Origin: Streptomyces sp. SUK 48
GTDB taxonomy: Bacteria > Actinomycetota > Actinomycetes > Streptomycetales > Streptomycetaceae
Reading direction: 5' to 3'
DNA: 64,000 nt
NCBI RefSeq assembly: GCF_009650765.1
Contig: NZ_CP045740.1
Location: 3,572,001 to 3,636,000, forward strand
Made by a program: the position numbers and the translations under genes. The notes beneath the pieces were generated by a model, which saw nothing but the letters and a program-made list of their open reading frames with translations, did no database searches and was not told the DNA's origin. How positions within the stretch are numbered: position 1 is the stretch's first letter; every line of letters starts with the position of its first letter. This document shows, one piece after another, positions 56,069-64,000 of the stretch.

Positions 56069-57964
56069 TCAGACCGCCCTCATCAGCAGGGTCGCGGCGA
56101 CCAGGAGTGCCGCGCCGCCGAACATCGAGACCGCGTAGGAGCGGGCGAAGCCGTTCTGGAGCCGGCGCAGCCGCCCGGACAGGCCGCCGAAGCCGGCCGC
56201 CGTGCCGTTGACGACCCCGTCGACCACGCTGTGGTCGAGGTAGACCAGGGAGCGCGTGAGGTGTTCGCCGCCGCGCACCAGGACCACATGGTTGAAGTCG
56301 TCCTGGAGGAGGTCGCGGCGGGCCGCCCGGGTGAGCAGCGAGCCGCGCGGGGCAAGGGCGGGGACGGGCCTTCGGCCGTACTGCGCCCAGGCGATGCCCA
56401 CGCCGATGACCAGGCACACCATCGTGGCGATCGTGACCTCCCCGGCGCTGACCGGGGAGTGGCCCTCGCTGTGCCCGGTGACCGGCTCCAGCCACTTGAG
56501 GAAGCGGTCGCCGATGCTGAAGAAGGCACCGCCGAGCACCGAGCCGACGGCCAGCACGATCATCGGGATCGTCATGACGGCCGGGGACTCGTGCGGATGC
56601 GGCTCGTGGCCCTCGGCGTCGGGCTGCCAGCGCTTCTCGCCGAAGAACGTCATCAGCATCACGCGCGTCATGTAGAACGCGGTGATGGCCGCGCCCACCA
56701 GGGCCGCGCCGCCGAGGATCCAGCCCTCGGTGCCGCCCTTGGCGAAGGCCGCCTCGATGATCTTGTCCTTGGAGAAGAAGCCCGACAGGCCCGGGAAGCC
56801 GATGATGGCGAGGTAGCCGAGGCCGAAGGTGATGAAGGTGATCGGCATGTACTTCCGCAGGCCGCCGAACTTGCGCATGTCGACCTCGTCGTTCATGCCG
56901 TGCATCACGGAGCCCGCGCCGAGGAAGAGCCCGGCCTTGAAGAAGCCGTGGGTCACCAGGTGCATGATCGCGAAGACGTAGCCGATGGGGCCGAGGCCCG
57001 CGGCGAGCACCATGTAGCCGATCTGCGACATGGTCGAGCCGGCCAGCGCCTTCTTGATGTCGTCCTTGGCGCAACCGACGATCGCACCGAAGAGCAGCGT
57101 GACCGTGCCGACCACGGTGACGACGAGCTGGGCGTCCGGCGCCGCGTTGAAGACGGCCGCCGAGCGGACGATCAGATAGACGCCCGCGGTCACCATGGTC
57201 GCCGCGTGGATCAGGGCCGAGACCGGGGTCGGGCCCTCCATCGCGTCACCGAGCCAGGACTGGAGCGGCACCTGGGCGGACTTGCCGCAGGCGGCCAACA
57301 GCAGCATCAGGCCGATCGCGGTGAGCTTGCCCTGGGAGGCGCCGTCGACATGGCCGAAGACCGGTCCGAAGGCGAAGGTGCCGAAGGTGGTGAACATCAG
57401 CATGATCGCGATCGACAGGCCCATGTCGCCGACGCGGTTGACCAGGAACGCCTTCTTGGCGGCCGTCGCGGCGCTGGGCTTGTGCTGCCAGAAGCCGATC
57501 AGCAGGTACGAGGCGAGGCCGACGCCCTCCCAGCCGACGTACAGCAGCAGGTAGTTGTCGGCGAGGACGAGCAGCAGCATCGCCGCGAGGAACAGGTTCA
57601 GATAGCCGAAGAAGCGGCGGCGGCGCTCGTCGTGCGCCATGTACCCGACCGAGTACAGATGGATCAGCGAGCCGACGCCGGTGATCAGCAGGACGAAGGT
57701 CATCGACAGCTGGTCGAGGCGGAAGGTGACGTCCGCCTGGAAGCCCTCGACCGGGATCCAGGTCCACAGGTGCTGGATCAGCGTGCGGTGTGCGGCGTTC
57801 TTGCCGAGCAGGTCGGCGAAGAGGAGCAGGCCGATGACGAAGGACGTGGTCGACAGCAGGGTGCCGAGCCAGTGGCCGACGCGGTCCAGGCGCCGGCCGC
57901 CGACCAGGAGGACGGCCGCTCCGAGCAGGGGCGCCGCGATGAGCAGCGCGATCAGTTTCTCCAC
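56069..57964 (-). CDS. nuoL: NADH-quinone oxidoreductase subunit L, main locus
   Basis: A 631-residue distal proton pump with the lateral helix. Clear family motifs are [56 protein letters not shown] and [13 protein letters not shown]. It lies 15 bases after nuoK. The sequence is clearly diverged from the second-locus NuoL, so the two loci are not a recent duplication. Confidence 0.96.
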   Translation of the reverse strand: MEKLIALLIAAPLLGAAVLLVGGRRLDRVGHWLGTLLSTTSFVIGLLLFADLLGKNAAHRTLIQHLWTWIPVEGFQADVTFRLDQLSMTFVLLITGVGSLIHLYSVGYMAHDERRRRFFGYLNLFLAAMLLLVLADNYLLLYVGWEGVGLASYLLIGFWQHKPSAATAAKKAFLVNRVGDMGLSIAIMLMFTTFGTFAFGPVFGHVDGASQGKLTAIGLMLLLAACGKSAQVPLQSWLGDAMEGPTPVSALIHAATMVTAGVYLIVRSAAVFNAAPDAQLVVTVVGTVTLLFGAIVGCAKDDIKKALAGSTMSQIGYMVLAAGLGPIGYVFAIMHLVTHGFFKAGLFLGAGSVMHGMNDEVDMRKFGGLRKYMPITFITFGLGYLAIIGFPGLSGFFSKDKIIEAAFAKGGTEGWILGGAALVGAAITAFYMTRVMLMTFFGEKRWQPDAEGHEPHPHESPAVMTIPMIVLAVGSVLGGAFFSIGDRFLKWLEPVTGHSEGHSPVSAGEVTIATMVCLVIGVGIAWAQYGRRPVPALAPRGSLLTRAARRDLLQDDFNHVVLVRGGEHLTRSLVYLDHSVVDGVVNGTAAGFGGLSGRLRRLQNGFARSYAVSMFGGAALLVAATLLMRAV

Positions 57965-57979
57965 GATTCTCCCGACCCC

Positions 57980-58279
57980 TTACAGCTTCATCAGGCTGGC
58001 GTCGTCGACCGAGGCCGAGTGGCGGGTACGGAACAGCGACACGATGATCGCGAGGCCCACCACGACCTCCGCGGCGGCGACGACCATCGTGAAGAACGCG
58101 ATGACCTGGCCGTCCAGATTGCCGTGCAGCCGGGAGAAGGTGACGAACGCGAGATTGCAGGCGTTCAGCATCAGCTCGACGCACATGAAGACCACGATGG
58201 CGTTGCGCCGGATCAGTACGCCGGTGGCGCCGATCGTGAACAACAGGGCCGCGAGATAGAGATAGTTGACCGGGTTCAC
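57980..58279 (-). CDS. nuoK: NADH-quinone oxidoreductase subunit K, main locus
   Basis: A 99-residue, three-helix membrane subunit of normal length. Its two key glutamates are in [18 protein letters not shown] and [16 protein letters not shown]. It starts at GTG 58279, overlapping the nuoJ stop. Confidence 0.95.
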   Translation of the reverse strand: MNPVNYLYLAALLFTIGATGVLIRRNAIVVFMCVELMLNACNLAFVTFSRLHGNLDGQVIAFFTMVVAAAEVVVGLAIIVSLFRTRHSASVDDASLMKL

Positions 58280-59118
58280 TTCGACGCCTCCTCGGGCCGC
58301 TTGAACGTCTCCGGTTCGATCGGCGTCCGCTCCAGGCGGTCCTTCGAACGCTGTTCCAGCGCCCGCAGATCGTTGATGGCCTCCGTGGACACGTCCCGGA
58401 TCTGGCCGCGTTCGCGCAGCGTCTTGCTGACGGTCAGCTCGGAGGGGGTGCCGTCGGGGAGCAGGCCGGCGATGTCCACCGCGTTGTGCCGGGCGTAGAC
58501 ACCCGGGGCGGGCAGCGGCGGCAGGTGCTTGCCCTCGCGGACGCGCTGTTCGGCCAGCTCGCGCTGGGTCTTGGCGCGCTCGGTGCGCTCGCGGTGGGTG
58601 AGCACCATGGCGCCGACGGCGGCCGTGATCAGCAGGGCGCCGGTGATCTCGAAGGCGAAGACGTACTTGGTGAAGATGAGGGCGGCGAGGCCCTCCACAT
58701 TGCCGTTGGCGTTCGCCTGGCCGGTGCCCGCGAAGTCCTTCAGGGAGGCGTTGGCGATCCCGGCGAGCAGCAGTACGCCGAAGCCGGCCCCGCACAGCAG
58801 GGCCAGCCAGCGCTGGCCCTTGATGGTCTCCTTCAGCGAGTCCGCGGCCGTGACGCCGACGAGCATCACCACGAACAGGAACAGCATCATGATCGCGCCG
58901 GTGTAGACGACGATCTGTACGACGCCCAGGAAGTAGGCGCCGTTGGCGAGGTAGAACACCGCCAGGACGATCATGGTCCCGGCGAGGCTGAGCGCGCTGT
59001 GCACGGCCTTCCGCATGAAGACGGTGCACAGGGCGCCGATCACCGCGACGGTGCCGAGGACCCAGAACTGGAACGCCTCACCGGTGGAGGTCGTATAGGC
59101 GGCGAGCTGCGCGCTCAT
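58276..59118 (-). CDS. nuoJ: NADH-quinone oxidoreductase subunit J, main locus
   Basis: A 280-residue membrane subunit. The helix [22 protein letters not shown] is the NuoJ hallmark. The C-terminal ~85 residues are a hydrophilic cytoplasmic extension ([18 protein letters not shown] onward) that is longer than in most bacteria. The ATG overlaps the nuoI stop, and its stop overlaps the nuoK start. Confidence 0.95.
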   Translation of the reverse strand: MSAQLAAYTTSTGEAFQFWVLGTVAVIGALCTVFMRKAVHSALSLAGTMIVLAVFYLANGAYFLGVVQIVVYTGAIMMLFLFVVMLVGVTAADSLKETIKGQRWLALLCGAGFGVLLLAGIANASLKDFAGTGQANANGNVEGLAALIFTKYVFAFEITGALLITAAVGAMVLTHRERTERAKTQRELAEQRVREGKHLPPLPAPGVYARHNAVDIAGLLPDGTPSELTVSKTLRERGQIRDVSTEAINDLRALEQRSKDRLERTPIEPETFKRPEEASK

Positions 59119-59768
59119 GCGTCCACCTCCCGGTCCGCCGCCTTCCGGGCGCCCGAGACCTGGGCGTCCTCGGCGTCCTCGGCGTCCTGGGCGTTCTCGC
59201 CCGTGGCGGCGGCGGTCTGGCGGACCGTGCCGGGCGCGGCCTGGGTGACCAGGCCCCGGTAGTAGTCCTCCTCGGTGGTGCCCGGGAAGATGGAGTGCGG
59301 CGCCTCGACCATGCCCTCGTCGAGGCCGGCCAGCAGCTGCTCCTTGGTGTAGATGAGGTTCGCGCGGCTGGAGTCGGCCAGTTCGAACTCGTTGGTCATC
59401 GTCAGCGCGCGGGTGGGGCACGCCTCGATGCACAGCCCGCACAGGATGCAGCGGGCGTAGTTGATCTGGTAGACGCGGCCGTAGCGCTCGCCCGGCGAGT
59501 AGCGCTCCTCGTCGGTGTTGTCGGCCCCCTCCACGTAGATGGCGTCGGCGGGGCAGGCCCAGGCGCACAGCTCGCAGCCGACGCACTTCTCCAGGCCGTC
59601 CGGATGGCGGTTGAGCTGGTGCCGTCCGTGGAAGCGGGGAGCGGTGGTCTTCTTCTGCTCCGGGTACTGCTCGGTGAGCCGCTTCTTGAACATGGCCTTG
59701 AAGGTCACGCCGAAGCCGGCCACGGGGTTCTGGAAACCGGGCTTGATCTCCTTGGGTTCCTCAGCCAT
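59115..59768 (-). CDS. nuoI: NADH-quinone oxidoreductase subunit I (two 4Fe-4S), main locus
   Basis: A 217-residue ferredoxin-like subunit with both cluster motifs, [12 protein letters not shown] and [15 protein letters not shown] 59768 has AGGAGG upstream; longer in-frame starts are not needed. It overlaps nuoH by 8 bases. The C-terminal ~50 residues are acidic and repetitive ([11 protein letters not shown]). Confidence 0.95.
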   Translation of the reverse strand: MAEEPKEIKPGFQNPVAGFGVTFKAMFKKRLTEQYPEQKKTTAPRFHGRHQLNRHPDGLEKCVGCELCAWACPADAIYVEGADNTDEERYSPGERYGRVYQINYARCILCGLCIEACPTRALTMTNEFELADSSRANLIYTKEQLLAGLDEGMVEAPHSIFPGTTEEDYYRGLVTQAAPGTVRQTAAATGENAQDAEDAEDAQVSGARKAADREVDA

Positions 59769-61137
59769 CGGACGCCTCCTTTCCATCCGAAGATCCCTCT
59801 GACGGACCGTCACTCACAGTGTCGGGCCCACCACTGACAATCAGCTCCCGCTCGCGCCGCGGGCGCCGCCTGGGCACCGTCGGCAGCTCCTGTCCGGGCA
59901 GCGGCGGCACCGGGAATCCGCCGGCCATCGGGTCGAACCCGGCCTGCTCCGCGGTGGACCGCTCGGCCGTCTGCGCCTTCTCGCGGAAGATGTCGACCAC
60001 GAAGGAGATCAGCAGCAGGGCGAGCACCCCGCCGCCCACGTAGAGGGCGATGTCGGCGAAGCCGTAGTGCTCGTTGCGCAGCGCCCGGACGGACGCGACG
60101 AGCATCAGCCAGGTCACCGAGACCGGGATCAGGACCTTCCAGCCGAGCTTCATCAGCTGGTCGTACCGGACGCGGGGCAGGGTGCCGCGCAGCCAGATGA
60201 AGAAGAACAGCAGCAGCTGCACCTTGACGACGAACCAGAGCATCGGCCACCAGCCGTGGTTGGCGCCCGCCCAGAAGGTGCTGATCGGCCAGGGGGCCCG
60301 CCAGCCGCCGAGGAAGAGGGTGGTGGAGACGGCGGAGACCGTCACCATGTTCACGTACTCGGCGAGCATGAACATCGCGAACTTGATGGACGAGTACTCG
60401 GTGTTGAAGCCGCCCACCAGGTCGCCCTCGGACTCCGGCATGTCGAAGGGGGCGCGGTTGGTCTCGCCGACCATGGTGACGATGTAGAGGAGGAAGGAGA
60501 CCGGCAGCAGCAGGATGTACCAGCGGTCGTGCTGCTGGGCCACGATGGTCGACGTCGACATGGAGCCCGAGTAGAGGAACACCGAGGCGAACGCCGCGCC
60601 CATGGCGATCTCGTAGGAGATCATCTGCGCGCAGGAGCGCAGACCGCCCAGCAGCGGGTAGGTGGAGCCGGAGCTCCAGCCCGCGAGGACGATGCCGTAG
60701 ATGCCGACCGAGGCGACCGCGAGGATGTAGAGCATCGCGATCGGCAGATCGGTGAGCTGCATCGTCGTACGGGTGCCGAAGATGGAGATCTCGTGGTCGG
60801 CGGGGCCGAACGGGATCACCGCGATCGCCATGAAGGCCGGGATGGCCGCCACGATCGGCGCGAGGACGTAGACCACCTTGTCCGCGCGGCGGACGATCAG
60901 GTCCTCCTTGAGCATCAGTTTCACGCCGTCGGCGAGCGACTGGAGCATGCCCCAGGGGCCGTGCCGGTTGGGCCCGATGCGCAGCTGCATCCAGGCGACG
61001 ACCTTGCGCTCCCAGACGATGGAGAACAGCACGGTCACCATCAGGAAGGCGAAGCAGAAGACCGCCTTGACGACGACCAGCCACCAGGGGTCGCGGCCGA
61101 ACATCGAGAGGTCTTCAGCGGCGAGGTACAAGCTCAT
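59761..61137 (-). CDS. nuoH: NADH-quinone oxidoreductase subunit H, main locus
   Basis: A 458-residue quinone-chamber subunit. Conserved elements are [25 protein letters not shown] (in two parts), the helix [15 protein letters not shown], and [22 protein letters not shown]-terminal tail of ~75 residues (basic RRRPRRERE, then Ser/Gly/Asp-rich) extends the family norm. The stop overlaps the nuoI start; the ATG overlaps the nuoG stop. Confidence 0.95.
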   Translation of the reverse strand: MSLYLAAEDLSMFGRDPWWLVVVKAVFCFAFLMVTVLFSIVWERKVVAWMQLRIGPNRHGPWGMLQSLADGVKLMLKEDLIVRRADKVVYVLAPIVAAIPAFMAIAVIPFGPADHEISIFGTRTTMQLTDLPIAMLYILAVASVGIYGIVLAGWSSGSTYPLLGGLRSCAQMISYEIAMGAAFASVFLYSGSMSTSTIVAQQHDRWYILLLPVSFLLYIVTMVGETNRAPFDMPESEGDLVGGFNTEYSSIKFAMFMLAEYVNMVTVSAVSTTLFLGGWRAPWPISTFWAGANHGWWPMLWFVVKVQLLLFFFIWLRGTLPRVRYDQLMKLGWKVLIPVSVTWLMLVASVRALRNEHYGFADIALYVGGGVLALLLISFVVDIFREKAQTAERSTAEQAGFDPMAGGFPVPPLPGQELPTVPRRRPRRERELIVSGGPDTVSDGPSEGSSDGKEASDG

Positions 61138-63662
61138 GCCTCCACCTCCTTGGGAGCCGCCCCGGCGGGGGCCGCCGGGCCGATGCGGACGAGGTCGCCG
61201 GGCTGTGCCCCGGTGTCGGAGGCGACACCGCCGCCGACGGAGTTCAGCGGGAGCCAGACCACCCGGTCGGGCAGCTCGCCGATCTGGAGCGGGAGTTCGA
61301 GGGTGCCGGCGGGGCCGGTGACGGCGAGCAGCTCGCCGTCCGCGACCCCCGCCTCGGCGGCCGTGGCCGCCGACAGCCGGGCGCGGGCGGCGTGCCGGGT
61401 GCCGGCCAGCGCCTCGTCACCCTCCTGGAGGAGGCCCTGGTCGAGCAGCAGCCGGTGGCCCGCGAGCACGGCCTCCCCGGCGGCCGGGCGGGGTACGGCG
61501 CCCGCGGGCTCCCGGGGGTCGGGGGCGTACGGGCCGTCCCAGGAGCCGAGCCGGTCGATCTCCGCGCGGATGGTGCGCAGGTCCGGCAGCCCGAGGTGGA
61601 CGTCCATGGCGTCGGCCAGCATGTGCAGCACCCGGGCGTCGGCCGGGGCCGGGCGGCGGGTCATCTGGTCCGGCTTGAGCGCGGCCTCGAAGAAGCGCAC
61701 CCTGCCCTCCCAGTCGAGGAAGGTGCCGGCCTTCTCGGCGACCGCGGCCACCGGCAGGACGACATCGGCGCGTTCGGTGACCTCGCTGGGCCGCAGCTCC
61801 AGCGAGACCAGGAAGCCCACCTGGTCCAGTGCCTCGCGGGCACGGGCCGGGTCGGGCAGATCGGCGACCTCGACGCCCGCGACCACCAGGGCCGCGAGCG
61901 CGCCGTCCGCCGCGGCCTCGACGATCCGCTCGGTGTCGCGGCCGTAGCCCGGCGGCAGTTCGGACAGGCCCCAGACGTCGGCCACCTCGTCGCGGGCGCG
62001 CGGGTCGGTCGCGGGGCGGCCGCCCGGCAGCAGCTCGGGCAGCGCGCCGGCCTCCAGGGCGCCGCGCTCCCCGGCCCGGCGCGGAATCCACACCAGCCGG
62101 GCGCCGGTCGCGGTCGCGGCCCGTACGGCGGCGGTGAACCCGCCGGCGACCGAGGCCAGCCGCTCCCCCACGACGATGACGGCGCCCTCGCCGCGCAGCG
62201 CCTCGGCGGCCCGGGTGCCGGGGGCCTCCAGGCCGACGCCGCTCGCGAGCGCGTCCAGCCACTCGGTCTCGGTGCCGGGCGCGGCCGGCAGCAGGGTGCC
62301 GCCCGCCTTCTGAAGGCCCCGGGTGGCGTGCGTGGCCAGCGAGAACACCAGCTGCTTGTGCTGACGCCACGCCTTGCGCAGCCGCAGGAAGACGCCGGGG
62401 GCCTCCTCCTCCGCCTCCAGGCCGACGAGCAGCACGGCGGGCGCCTTCTCCAGCGAGGAGTACGTGACCCCCGTACCTCCCCCGGACTCCGTCCCGGGGG
62501 CCCAGAGGTCACGGCCGCGGCCCGCCACCCGGGCGGCGAGGAAGCCGGCTTCCTCGACGCTGTGCGCCCGGGCGCGGAAATCGATGTCGTTGGTGGCCAG
62601 GGCGACCCGCGCGAACTTGCTGTACGCGTAGGCGTCCTCGACGGTCAGCCGGCCGCCGGTCAGGACGGCCGCCCGGGAGCGGGCCGCGGTCAGACCGCGC
62701 GCCGCCGCCTCCAGCGCCTCCGGCCAGGACGCGGGCACCAGGGCGCCGTCGGCGCTCCGCACCAGCGGCGTGTCGAGGCGGTCCTTGAGCTGGGCGTAGC
62801 GGAAGCCGAAGCGCCCCTTGTCGCAGATCCACTCCTCGTTGACCTCGGGGTCGTCGGCCGCGAGCCGCCGCATGACCTTGCCCCGCCGGTGGTCGGTGCG
62901 GGTGGCGCAGCCGCCCGCGCAGTGCTCGCACACCGAGGGCGAGGAGACCAGGTCGAAGGGGCGGGAGCGGAAGCGGTAGGCCGCCGAGGTGAGCGCTCCC
63001 ACGGGGCAGATCTGGATGGTGTTCCCGGAGAAGTACGACTCGAAGGGGTCGCCCTCGCCGGTGCCGACCTGCTGGAGCGCGCCCCGCTCGATCAGCTCGA
63101 TCATCGGGTCGCCCGCGATCTGGTTGGAGAAGCGGGTGCAGCGCGCGCACAGCACGCAGCGCTCGCGGTCCAGCAGCACCTGGGTGGAGATCGGGACCGG
63201 CTTCTCGTAGGTGCGCTTGCGGCCCTCGAAGCGGGACTCGGCGTTGCCGTGCGACATGGCCTGGTTCTGCAGCGGGCACTCGCCGCCCTTGTCGCAGACC
63301 GGGCAGTCCAGCGGGTGGTTGATGAGCAGCAGCTCCATCACACCGTGCTGGGCCTTCTCGGCGACCGGGGAGGTCAGCTGGGTGCGCACCACCATGCCGT
63401 CGGTGCAGGTGATGGTGCAGGAGGCCATCGGCTTGCGCTGGCCCTCCACCTCCACGATGCACTGCCGGCAGGCGCCCGCCGGGTCGAGCAGGGGGTGGTC
63501 GCAGAAGCGGGGGATCTCGATGCCGAGCTGTTCGGCGGCCCGGATGACCAGGGTGCCCTTGGGCACGCTGATCTCGATGCCGTCGATCGTCAGCGTGACG
63601 AGGTCCGCCGGCGGGCGGGCCGCCTCTCCGCCGCCCGCGGGGGCGCTGGTGGTCACGGTCAT
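61134..63662 (-). CDS. nuoG: NADH-quinone oxidoreductase subunit G, main locus
   Basis: An 842-residue iron-sulfur subunit of the NADH module. The N-terminal 2Fe-2S domain ([14 protein letters not shown], later C) is followed by the His-Cys3 4Fe-4S site ([17 protein letters not shown]), a further CVLCARC site with CPVGAL, and the extra CEHCAGGC site near EWICDKGRF (N7-type). The large C-terminal region is molybdopterin-oxidoreductase-like without catalytic function. ATG 63662 overlaps the nuoF stop. Confidence 0.95.
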   Translation of the reverse strand: MTVTTSAPAGGGEAARPPADLVTLTIDGIEISVPKGTLVIRAAEQLGIEIPRFCDHPLLDPAGACRQCIVEVEGQRKPMASCTITCTDGMVVRTQLTSPVAEKAQHGVMELLLINHPLDCPVCDKGGECPLQNQAMSHGNAESRFEGRKRTYEKPVPISTQVLLDRERCVLCARCTRFSNQIAGDPMIELIERGALQQVGTGEGDPFESYFSGNTIQICPVGALTSAAYRFRSRPFDLVSSPSVCEHCAGGCATRTDHRRGKVMRRLAADDPEVNEEWICDKGRFGFRYAQLKDRLDTPLVRSADGALVPASWPEALEAAARGLTAARSRAAVLTGGRLTVEDAYAYSKFARVALATNDIDFRARAHSVEEAGFLAARVAGRGRDLWAPGTESGGGTGVTYSSLEKAPAVLLVGLEAEEEAPGVFLRLRKAWRQHKQLVFSLATHATRGLQKAGGTLLPAAPGTETEWLDALASGVGLEAPGTRAAEALRGEGAVIVVGERLASVAGGFTAAVRAATATGARLVWIPRRAGERGALEAGALPELLPGGRPATDPRARDEVADVWGLSELPPGYGRDTERIVEAAADGALAALVVAGVEVADLPDPARAREALDQVGFLVSLELRPSEVTERADVVLPVAAVAEKAGTFLDWEGRVRFFEAALKPDQMTRRPAPADARVLHMLADAMDVHLGLPDLRTIRAEIDRLGSWDGPYAPDPREPAGAVPRPAAGEAVLAGHRLLLDQGLLQEGDEALAGTRHAARARLSAATAAEAGVADGELLAVTGPAGTLELPLQIGELPDRVVWLPLNSVGGGVASDTGAQPGDLVRIGPAAPAGAAPKEVEA

Positions 63663-64000
63663 GCGTTCACCTCCGGGCGGTCCGCCCAGGCCGTCGACTT
63701 GGCCGGGTCGAAGGGGCAGCCCCGGCCCGTGATGTGCTGCTCGTACTCCTCGCGGAAGTACTTCAGCGAGGAGAAGATCGGGGAGGCCGCGCCGTCGCCG
63801 AGGGCGCAGAAGGACTTGCCGTTGATGTTGTCGGCGATGTCCGCGAGCTTGTCCAGGTCGCCCCTGGCGCCCTTGCCCGCCTCGATGTCCCGCAGCAACT
63901 GCACCAGCCAGTACGTCCCTTCGCGGCAGGGGGTGCACTTGCCGCAGGACTCATGGGCGTAGAACTCGGTCCAGCGGGTGACCGCGCGGACCACGCAGGT
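63659..64000 (-). CDS. nuoF: NADH-quinone oxidoreductase subunit F, C-terminal part (cut by window edge)
   Basis: The last 113 codons of the NADH- and FMN-binding subunit; the rest is outside the window. The 4Fe-4S motif [14 protein letters not shown] with its fourth ligand in [15 protein letters not shown] is present, followed by the family-typical [20 protein letters not shown]. It is upstream of nuoG in the main operon, with a 4-base overlap. Confidence 0.95.
   Translation of the reverse strand, partial: TCVVRAVTRWTEFYAHESCGKCTPCREGTYWLVQLLRDIEAGKGARGDLDKLADIADNINGKSFCALGDGAASPIFSSLKYFREEYEQHITGRGCPFDPAKSTAWADRPEVNA

Overview
The window comes from a high-GC actinomycete, almost certainly a Streptomyces. 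The evidence is the very GC-rich third codon positions, the many GTG starts, the overlapping ATGA/GTGA operon junctions, a c-di-AMP (ydaO-type) riboswitch in front of a secreted lytic transglycosylase, and two nuo loci arranged as in S. coelicolor. From memory, the yajQ/htpX/second-nuo/kor block and a tRNA-Tyr that hosts SLP1 lie together in that species.

Region 1 (1 to about 9307) is the right-hand part of an actinomycete integrative and conjugative element (AICE) sitting in tRNA-Tyr; its other end lies beyond position 1. Genes in order are traB (FtsK/SpoIIIE-type translocase, frameshifted), an octamer-repeat region that looks like the clt/TraB-binding locus, a SpdB-like membrane protein, a small cysteine-rich protein, a C5 cytosine methyltransferase, a prim-pol primase, a small protein, a P4-type primase/helicase-like Rep, a strong inverted repeat, an excisionase-like HTH protein and a tyrosine integrase. 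The methyltransferase gene lies between two nearly identical ~90-bp leader/terminator copies, and its middle ~43 codons match the family only in another frame.

Region 2 (9308-32779) is chromosomal. It holds tRNA-Tyr, yajQ, small membrane proteins (GlsB/YeaQ, YccF, DoxX) and htpX. A ten-gene partial complex I operon follows on the minus strand (nuoA-B-C-H-I-J-K-L-M-N, with no nuoD, E, F or G). Its NuoC carries a ~385-residue disordered repeat tail. Divergent from it are two tandem paralogous histidine kinases and a NarL-type regulator, then korAB (2-oxoacid:ferredoxin oxidoreductase), an NmrA-type SDR and rarD. A complex I lacking its NADH module near a ferredoxin-reducing enzyme suggests ferredoxin-driven electron entry (inference).

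Region 3 (32780-35218) is a small islet of three minus-strand genes: an HATPase/RsbW-like protein, an overlapping 53-residue protein and an XRE-TPR regulator. It is bounded by ~125-bp direct repeats copied from the 3' end of the adjacent TPR-like gene.

Region 4 (35097-52808) holds the TPR-like gene, a short amidase, an ABC exporter, a LolA/RseB-like lipoprotein-type protein, a polyprenyl diphosphate synthase, the riboswitch-controlled SLT protein, a Cof-type phosphatase, a flavin monooxygenase/ATP-grasp gene pair, fumarylacetoacetase, an M56 peptidase, RecQ and a secreted protein of unknown function.

Region 5 (52846-64000) is the 3' part of the main nuo operon on the minus strand: nuoN, M, L, K, J, I, H, G and the C-terminal end of nuoF, which runs off the right edge.
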